From Flavobacteriaceae bacterium TMED81 (GTDB lineage Bacteria > Bacteroidota > Bacteroidia > Flavobacteriales > Flavobacteriaceae), in NCBI GenBank assembly GCA_002171575.2, contig NHEI02000024.1:14152-24144 (forward strand): 9,993 bases of DNA, in the 5' to 3' direction. Shown in pieces: positions 1 through 4,625 of the stretch (position 1 is its first letter; every line of letters begins with the position of its first letter). The notes below the pieces were generated by a model that saw only the letters and a list, made by a program, of their open reading frames with translations, was not told the origin of the DNA and did not search any database. A program made the position numbers and the translations under genes.

Positions 1-570
1 TTGGAGTTTCCGCATGTCTTTATTGTTGGGATGGAAGACGACCTGTTTCCCTCAGCGATGAATATGAATTCTCGTGCTGAATTGGAAGAAGAGCGTCGAT
101 TGTTTTATGTGGCGCTTACGCGTGCTGAAAAACAAGCAATCTTGACGTACACCCAGTGTAGATATCGCTGGGGCAAACTCAATGATGCTGAACCGAGTCG
201 ATTTTTGACCGAGATTGACCCATCATATGTGGACAACCGTGTTGTGGAGTCAAACTACGAATTCAAGCCCTTGGTTGACCCCTCCATCTTTGGGGATGAT
301 CAGCGAAAGGTTCGCTTTAAAAAGCCACCGACAAAATCTATATCTAAACGTGTGCCCAAAAGCCTCAAGCCAGTTTCCACTTCACCTCAGTCGTCTCCTG
401 TCGAACTCGGGGGCTTGGAAGTGGGGGCAAGGGTAAGTCACAATCGTTTTGGTGCAGGCACAATTGTTTCCATAGAGGGAAATGGGGGGGATGCCAAAGC
501 GCTGATTGATTTTGATGCAAATGGTCGAAAAAACTTGCTTTTACGATTTGCAAAACTCGATATACTGTAG
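1..570 (+). CDS. uvrD: ATP-dependent DNA helicase of the PcrA/UvrD family, C-terminal part (5' end outside window)
   Basis: This is the last 189 residues of a superfamily 1A 3'-5' DNA helicase that unwinds DNA during excision repair and removes proteins from DNA. The reading frame is open at the window edge, so the first codon (TTG) encodes an internal Leu. Visible landmarks are motif V (LEFPHVFIVGMEDDLFP, residues 1-17), motif VI with the arginine finger in YVALTRAEKQ (about 36-45), and the EPSRFL element (64-69). A Lys/Pro/Ser-rich linker follows (about 103-135), then a C-terminal Tudor-like domain (about 138-189) with the GARVSHNRFGAGTI pattern typical of PcrA/UvrD. That C-terminal domain favours PcrA/UvrD over Rep or RecB. 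The stop is 2 nt before the next start codon, so the two genes are probably cotranscribed. The choice between the names pcrA and uvrD is arbitrary here. Confidence 0.93.
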   Translation: MEFPHVFIVGMEDDLFPSAMNMNSRAELEEERRLFYVALTRAEKQAILTYTQCRYRWGKLNDAEPSRFLTEIDPSYVDNRVVESNYEFKPLVDPSIFGDDQRKVRFKKPPTKSISKRVPKSLKPVSTSPQSSPVELGGLEVGARVSHNRFGAGTIVSIEGNGGDAKALIDFDANGRKNLLLRFAKLDIL

Positions 571-572
571 AG

Positions 573-1175
573 ATGCGATTGTCATTTTTTGGGCATAATG
601 AAAGAGTAATTCAAAAGGCGGTTGATGTTCTTGCCTCTGGCGGTCTGATTATTTATCCCACCGATACGGTATATGCCCTGGGTTGTGCAAGTCACCATGC
701 CAAAGCCCTTGAGAAATTGGCGAAAATCAAACATGCAAAAAAGACAAAACCTCCTGTGAGTTTGGTTTGTGCGTCCATATCCCAAGCTTCTGACTATACG
801 GGACAAATGGACAATACAAACTTCCGATTACTTAAAACGTATTTCCCGGGTCCATATACTTTTGTTTTACCCGTTATGCAAAAACTCCCAAAGGCCATGG
901 GGAAACGGGACTCTATCGGGATTCGGGTACCCAAACACGAAGGGATTTGTGCTTTGATCGAAGCTTTAGGTCAGCCACTGGCATCTGCATCGCTCCATCA
1001 TGAGGACGAGGTGCGAGATTATACCACGGATCCAGACGAGATTGAACAAGAATGGGGTTCTATTGTCGATTTGTTTATCGATAGTGGCTTTGGTGGAAAT
1101 CAGCCATCAACTGTGGTGGATTTGTGTGTATCTCCTCCCAAAATCATTCGTCAGGGGGTAGGGGAGTTTTTATAG
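573..1175 (+). CDS. Sua5/YciO/YrdC/YwlC family protein, YciO-type (putative L-threonylcarbamoyladenylate synthase-like)
   Basis: This 200-residue cytoplasmic protein has the YrdC fold. Family members such as TsaC/Sua5 make threonylcarbamoyl-AMP from threonine, bicarbonate and ATP for the t6A37 modification of tRNA. Seen here: the nucleotide-site signature YPTDTVYALGC (28-38), FPGPYTFVLP (91-100), IGIRVP (115-120), LASASLHHEDE (136-146), and a C-terminal STVVDL...IIRQGVGEFL. Length and motif order match E. coli YciO, and flavobacterial homologues of this type, better than TsaC. The TsaC Lys-x-Arg pair seems to be Lys53-His-Ala55 here, so the Arg is missing. Automatic labelling as the t6A enzyme is therefore uncertain; it may be a YciO-like relative with another role. 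ATG at 573 follows the helicase stop by 2 nt, which suggests translational coupling. I leave the symbol blank because the function is unsettled. Confidence 0.9.
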   Translation: MRLSFFGHNERVIQKAVDVLASGGLIIYPTDTVYALGCASHHAKALEKLAKIKHAKKTKPPVSLVCASISQASDYTGQMDNTNFRLLKTYFPGPYTFVLPVMQKLPKAMGKRDSIGIRVPKHEGICALIEALGQPLASASLHHEDEVRDYTTDPDEIEQEWGSIVDLFIDSGFGGNQPSTVVDLCVSPPKIIRQGVGEFL

Positions 1176-1178
1176 AAC

Positions 1179-1209
1179 AAAAAAAAACGCAACCCAAAGG
1201 TTGCGTTTT
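1179..1209 (-). terminator. Intrinsic terminator, strong for the minus-strand ompA-like gene, weaker for the plus strand
   Basis: Positions 1184-1194 and 1199-1209 form a perfect 11-bp inverted repeat (core AACGCAACC / GGTTGCGTT) around the 4-nt loop CAAA. Read on the minus strand, the hairpin is followed by a run of nine T (complement of the A run at 1179-1187, partly inside the stem). This is the classical Rho-independent arrangement for the OmpA-family gene ending at 1234. Read on the plus strand the T run is only four (1206-1209), so termination of the helicase/YciO transcript should be less efficient but is plausible. The hairpin is the only notable element in the gap between the two convergent transcripts. 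Confidence 0.88.
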
Positions 1210-1233
1210 GTAAAGATTCTTTTGCGGTGGCTA

Positions 1234-2091
1234 TTACTCAGTAGTTGCAGCCATTGCTTCGTCAAGGAGACTGTAAAACTGGTCCAATTTTGGAAGTAAC
1301 ACAATTCGAATACGTCTGTTGTTTGCACGTCCAGAAGCGGTCCCGCTGTCATCGACTGGCATGTATGAGCTACGACCAGCAGCGATCATACGCTCAGGAG
1401 CAACGCCAAATTCTTTCTGAAGAACGCGAACGATTGAAGTGGCACGATTGACACTTAAGTCCCAGTTGTCCTCAAATAGGTCATTGCTAATTGGACGATC
1501 ATCTGTGTGTCCCTCAACCATAAACTCAAACTCAGGCTTATCGTTGATGATTTTAGCAACTTTTCCAAGAACTTCCTTCGCACGAGCAGTGATTTTATTA
1601 CTACCTGTGTTGAAGACCATTTTATCAGAGATTGAAATGAATACAACACCTTTCTCAACATTGATTTCAATATCACTATCGTTGATATCGACAAGTGAGC
1701 TTTTCAATGCAGTTACAAGTGCAAGGGTTACAGAGTCTCTACGAGTTACTGCATCCTGCATTCTGCGAATGGTTAGATCTTTCTCTTTTAGTGACTCAAG
1801 CGAACGCTCGAGGTTGTCAGCACCTTTCTTGGTCAAGGTTGTTAGATTACCCATGTTGTTGATGAGATCTTGGTTGTTCTCAATAAGAAACTGGTTTTGC
1901 TTACGAAGCTCAGCAATAGAAGCATCTGTTGCTGCTTTTTCGTCTAAACAAGCATTGAGTTTAACAGTTGCAGAATTCAGCAATTCTTGGGTTTCTTTTT
2001 GTTGAGTTTCAAGAGCAGCATATTTCTTTTGGGGTACACAAGAAGTGAACAAGATTGGGAATGCTACAAGTAAAACGATTATTTTTTTCAT
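1234..2091 (-). CDS. OmpA/MotB-family peptidoglycan-binding lipoprotein with N-terminal coiled coil
   Basis: This 285-residue envelope protein probably ties the outer membrane to peptidoglycan. I choose ATG at 2091, because translation from there begins MKKIIVLLVAFPILFTSC, a lipoprotein signal peptide with lipobox FTSC and lipidated Cys18. An in-frame ATG at 2115 would add eight charged residues before the signal. Residues about 24-120 are rich in Gln, Glu, Lys and Asn and look like a coiled-coil spacer. Residues about 140-265 are the OmpA C-terminal domain: VFNTGSNKI (159-167), VEGHTDD (192-198), NWDLSVNRA (209-217) and GRANNRRIRI (254-263). By alignment with OmpA, Asp197 and Arg216 should contact diaminopimelate. 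The residues after Cys18 (VPQKKY) lack the acidic residues of the Bacteroidota surface-export signal, so the protein probably faces the periplasm. Pal and Pal-like paralogues are the main alternatives for its exact role. Confidence 0.92.
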   Translation of the reverse strand: MKKIIVLLVAFPILFTSCVPQKKYAALETQQKETQELLNSATVKLNACLDEKAATDASIAELRKQNQFLIENNQDLINNMGNLTTLTKKGADNLERSLESLKEKDLTIRRMQDAVTRRDSVTLALVTALKSSLVDINDSDIEINVEKGVVFISISDKMVFNTGSNKITARAKEVLGKVAKIINDKPEFEFMVEGHTDDRPISNDLFEDNWDLSVNRATSIVRVLQKEFGVAPERMIAAGRSSYMPVDDSGTASGRANNRRIRIVLLPKLDQFYSLLDEAMAATTE

Positions 2092-2112
2092 TACTATGAT
2101 TTTAATTTTGTC

Positions 2113-2120
2113 CAAAGTTA
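2113..2120 (-). promoter_or_regulatory. Putative Bacteroidota -7 promoter element for the OmpA-family lipoprotein gene
   Basis: Read on the minus strand the bases are TAACTTTG, an exact match to the TAnnTTTG element of Bacteroidota housekeeping promoters. The element lies 21 nt upstream of the ATG at 2091, within the 81-nt gap after the glycosyltransferase gene. Transcription would start roughly ten to fifteen bases before the ATG. I see no good TTG-type -33 element at the usual spacing, and such an 8-mer recurs by chance every few kilobases, so this rests mainly on its position. It suggests the lipoprotein gene can be expressed independently of the upstream pair. Confidence 0.38.
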
Positions 2121-2172
2121 TTAAAAATAAGATTAATCTGTCTTTAATTGTAACGCTTTTTTACAGAGAAAA

Positions 2173-3147
2173 TTATTTCGGATTGACTTTGGCAATTAAA
2201 AACCTAACAAAAACACTGGTTATTCGAAAAGGCATGATTGTTTTTTTTCGATTAAAAAGGGTTTTTGGAAATACCCGAAAAAAGTGATTGTGGGCTTTTA
2301 CAATGGCCCAAACATGATTGAATTTGAAAGAGAGAAACAAGAATAGCCCCAAAAGGAAATCAAAACCCAATCGAAAGACAATTGTAAAAAGTAAAGGGAA
2401 AATGGATGTCGTTTTTGAATAAGTCCAAAGAGAATTGCGGATATTTAAGTATAACTTCTTCGGTTGATTGGTTGCCAGCGTTCCTCCACCCAAGTGTGCT
2501 ACCCGTATATTGCCGTGGCACATTGTAAACCAACCAACTGCCTTTCCCCGCAAGCACAAATCAATTTCTTCAAAATGCATAAAAAACCTTTCATCAAACC
2601 CTCCAAGCTGGGCAAAAGCAGTTTTCCGAACCCAAAAAGCCGCCCCACTCGCCCAAGTTATTTTTTCAGGATCATCATATTGCCCCAGGTCTTTTTCACA
2701 ATGGTGTAGATAACGACCTCGACAATACGGAAAACCAAACAGATCTAGATGACCTCCAGCGGCACCAGAGTATTCAAAAAAAGATTCGTCTTGATCAGAA
2801 ACAATTTTTGGTTGTGCAAAACCGAGATGCTGTTTTGTTTCAAAGAGCTGTCGCATGGGGGAGACCCAATCCGAGCTTACCCGAACATCGTTGTTGAGAA
2901 AGCAGTACAAGTCCGCATCGATTTTGGAAACGGCCAGGTTATACCCCTTCGCATACCCATAGTTTTTGTCAAGAACCAAAACCTTAACTTTGGGAAAATT
3001 CTTTTTAACAACATCTAGGGAATCATCTGTTGATCCATTGTCAACTACCCAAACTTCTGCATCCTCTTTGTGAGTGACAACACTGTCCAAATAAGACAGT
3101 AAAAGATCTTTTCCATTATAATTCAGTATGAGGATTGCAACGTTCAT
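2173..3147 (-). CDS. Glycosyltransferase family 2 protein (WbbL/rhamnosyltransferase-like)
   Basis: This 324-residue GT-A fold glycosyltransferase is predicted to move a sugar from a nucleotide-sugar to an envelope glycan or lipid-linked acceptor; substrate and acceptor cannot be read from sequence. Motifs in order: VAILILNYNG (3-12), the nucleotide-binding VVDNGSTDDS (34-43), NYGYAKGYNLA (62-72), LNNDV (84-88, equivalent of the DxD metal site), WASGAAFWVRK (165-175), and GGFDERFFMHFEEIDLCLR (182-200), which carries the acidic residues expected to include the catalytic base. A hydrophobic stretch around 249-274 suggests one or two membrane contacts, consistent with work at the cytoplasmic face of the inner membrane. 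Its ATG is 1 nt after the stop of the HsdR_N gene (TGATATG), so the two are almost certainly translationally coupled. No polysaccharide cluster surrounds it. Confidence 0.92.
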   Translation of the reverse strand: MNVAILILNYNGKDLLLSYLDSVVTHKEDAEVWVVDNGSTDDSLDVVKKNFPKVKVLVLDKNYGYAKGYNLAVSKIDADLYCFLNNDVRVSSDWVSPMRQLFETKQHLGFAQPKIVSDQDESFFEYSGAAGGHLDLFGFPYCRGRYLHHCEKDLGQYDDPEKITWASGAAFWVRKTAFAQLGGFDERFFMHFEEIDLCLRGKAVGWFTMCHGNIRVAHLGGGTLATNQPKKLYLNIRNSLWTYSKTTSIFPLLFTIVFRLGFDFLLGLFLFLSFKFNHVWAIVKAHNHFFRVFPKTLFNRKKTIMPFRITSVFVRFLIAKVNPK

Positions 3148-3148
3148 A

Positions 3149-3598
3149 TCAGTTTGGGCTTAACATCGGTAAATCTTCGCAAAAATGATACTGCTGATTC
3201 TCATATTCATACCTACAATAATAGTGATTTAAGCCGTTGGTGATCATCATATATTGTGCATTAAAGTTCATGTTGTAGCGTGCGATTTGATCAAAAGTGT
3301 CCTGTGTAATGGAAACATTTGGTGCCTTGCATTCTACCAAAACCTGAACACCTCCATTTGCGGAAAATACGATCACGTCAAATCGTTTTTGTAAACCAGC
3401 AAGTGTAAACTGCTTTTCAACGTTTACCCAAGATTTTGGTGCTTTCTTATCGTCTAGTAAATAGCGAACTACATGTTGACGTACCCATTCCTCTGGCGTT
3501 AATATCACAAATTTTTTGCGAATTGGATCAAAGATGTACCGCTTGTTTTCACTACTTTTGGTTATCATTGGATATGCCTGAAATGCCAGTTTTTGCAT
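3149..3598 (-). CDS. Stand-alone type I restriction enzyme HsdR N-terminal (PD-(D/E)XK) domain protein
   Basis: This 149-residue protein consists almost entirely of the nuclease-like domain found at the N terminus of type I restriction HsdR subunits. From ATG at 3598 it starts MQKLAFQAYP, as in flavobacterial homologues I recall; upstream ATGs (as far as 3652) would run into the holA coding region on the other strand. Features: IRKKFVILTPEEWVRQHVV (26-44), a family hallmark, then a PD-(D/E)XK core with Asp74 in KRFDVIVF and Glu89-Cys-Lys91 in LVECKAP, then TFDQIARYN (101-109) and MITNGLNHYYC (118-128). Asp, Glu and Lys are all present, so catalytic activity is possible. There is no helicase, methylase or specificity gene nearby, so it is not part of a restriction system visible here. 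The cellular role is unknown. It leads the minus-strand pair with the glycosyltransferase. Confidence 0.88.
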   Translation of the reverse strand: MQKLAFQAYPMITKSSENKRYIFDPIRKKFVILTPEEWVRQHVVRYLLDDKKAPKSWVNVEKQFTLAGLQKRFDVIVFSANGGVQVLVECKAPNVSITQDTFDQIARYNMNFNAQYMMITNGLNHYYCRYEYENQQYHFCEDLPMLSPN

Positions 3599-3607
3599 AT
3601 TGCAAAA
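3591..3607. repeat. 7-bp inverted repeat over the HsdR_N start codon in the divergent control region
   Basis: TTTTGCA (3591-3597) and TGCAAAA (3601-3607) form a perfect inverted repeat with spacer TAT. It overlaps the ATG of the HsdR_N gene (3598-3596) and fills most of the 22-bp gap before the holA start. It could be an operator read by a dimeric regulator, or a weak RNA hairpin that hides the HsdR_N start codon. It could also be chance in AT-rich DNA. No recognised regulator motif is matched. Confidence 0.35.
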
Positions 3608-3620
3608 TTGAAAAAAAACA

Positions 3621-4625
3621 TTGAACTCTCTACAAGACATTTTAAAAGACATTCAAGAAATGCGTTTTTCTCCTGTATATTTTTTAATGGGAGCAGAGTC
3701 ATACTTTATTGATCGAATCGAAAAAGAGCTGTATCACAGTGTCGTTTCGGAGGAAGAACGTGCATTTAATCAATCGATACTGTACGGAAAAGACACGACA
3801 GTTGATCAAATTCTAGATGCAGCCAAACGGTTTCCGATGATGGCTGAATATCAACTTGTGATTGTTCGTGAGGCTCAAGAACTTTCCCGAGTCATTGATC
3901 AACTGGAGAGCTATGTAAGGAATTCCCAACCATCAACAGTTCTTGTCGTTTGTTACAAGTACAAATCTATCGATAAGCGAAAAAAGTTCTATAAAGCTTT
4001 ACAGCAACACGCCGTTTTGTTTGAGAGCAAGCAACTTTATGAAAATCAGGTTCCAGATTGGATTCAAAGATGGGTAAAGAACAAAAAACGAACCATAAAC
4101 CTAAAGGCATCGCACCTTTTGGTTGAGTGTTTGGGAACTCATTTGAGTGCGATCGAACAATCACTTGAAAAACTCCTTCTTTTGGTAGATCACGATCACG
4201 AAATTACCGAAAATCACATCGAAGAGCACATTGGGTTTAGCAAGGATTTTAACAATTTTGAATTGCGAAAAGCTCTGGGTTCTGGTAACGTTGCTCATGC
4301 ACAACGGATCTGTCATTACTTCTCACTGCATCCTCGTCAGCATCCGATCATTGTGACGCTTTCCACTTTACATTTGTTTTTTATGCAACTGCTGCAATAC
4401 CATGGCTTGGAAAATCACAATCCCAATCATGTTTCTAGAGTACTTGGGATTCGGCCTTTTGTTGTAAAAGAGTATCAAGTTGCAGAAAAACGCTATCCCA
4501 TGAAATCTATTTCCTTTATACTCAACAAAATAAGAACAGCAGATATGAAGTGTAAAGGCCTAGGGGTTGGCTCAATATCTGAAAAAGCTGTTCTGAGACA
4601 GTTGATTAACGATATCGGTGGTTAG
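3621..4625 (+). CDS. holA: DNA polymerase III subunit delta
   Basis: HolA is the delta subunit of the clamp loader; it opens the beta sliding clamp so that it can be placed on primed DNA. The 334-residue length fits the family. The N terminus shows FSPVYFLMGAESYFIDRIEK (16-35), the degenerate P-loop-like start typical of delta. RFPMMAEYQLVIVREAQ (70-86) corresponds to the family's P-x-f/m...l-v-i-v-r-e stretch. The later part, including LRKALGSGNVAHAQRI (215-230) and LSTLHLFFMQLLQY (247-260), is the helical collar region. The start is TTG at 3621; it leaves about 17 residues before PVYFL, as in relatives. The next candidate, ATG at 3660, would leave only five residues there. The gene is divergent from HsdR_N, and its stop overlaps the E1 stop on the other strand by four bases. 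No convincing ribosome-binding site is seen. Confidence 0.93.
   Translation: MNSLQDILKDIQEMRFSPVYFLMGAESYFIDRIEKELYHSVVSEEERAFNQSILYGKDTTVDQILDAAKRFPMMAEYQLVIVREAQELSRVIDQLESYVRNSQPSTVLVVCYKYKSIDKRKKFYKALQQHAVLFESKQLYENQVPDWIQRWVKNKKRTINLKASHLLVECLGTHLSAIEQSLEKLLLLVDHDHEITENHIEEHIGFSKDFNNFELRKALGSGNVAHAQRICHYFSLHPRQHPIIVTLSTLHLFFMQLLQYHGLENHNPNHVSRVLGIRPFVVKEYQVAEKRYPMKSISFILNKIRTADMKCKGLGVGSISEKAVLRQLINDIGG

Noticed and set aside
1439..2005. A 188-codon plus-strand open frame opposite the OmpA-family gene
   Set aside because: It lies wholly antisense to a well-supported gene. Its translation is low-complexity (Ser-, Leu- and Arg-rich), with no recognisable motif, and it begins mid-gene with no promoter.
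3553..3560. TACTTTTG, a match to the -7 promoter element on the plus strand upstream of holA
   Set aside because: It lies inside the HsdR_N coding region, about 60 nt before the holA start, with no TTG-type -33 element at proper spacing. A match this loose is expected several times by chance in 10 kb.
3149..3598. A restriction-modification or other defence system
   Set aside because: Only the HsdR_N domain is present. No helicase motor, methyltransferase, specificity subunit or mobile-element sign is seen, and the neighbours are housekeeping genes.
3149..3652. Longer HsdR_N start at 3652, adding 18 residues
   Set aside because: The extension (rich in Phe and Cys) is unlike family N termini and would overlap the holA coding sequence; the start at 3598 gives the expected beginning.
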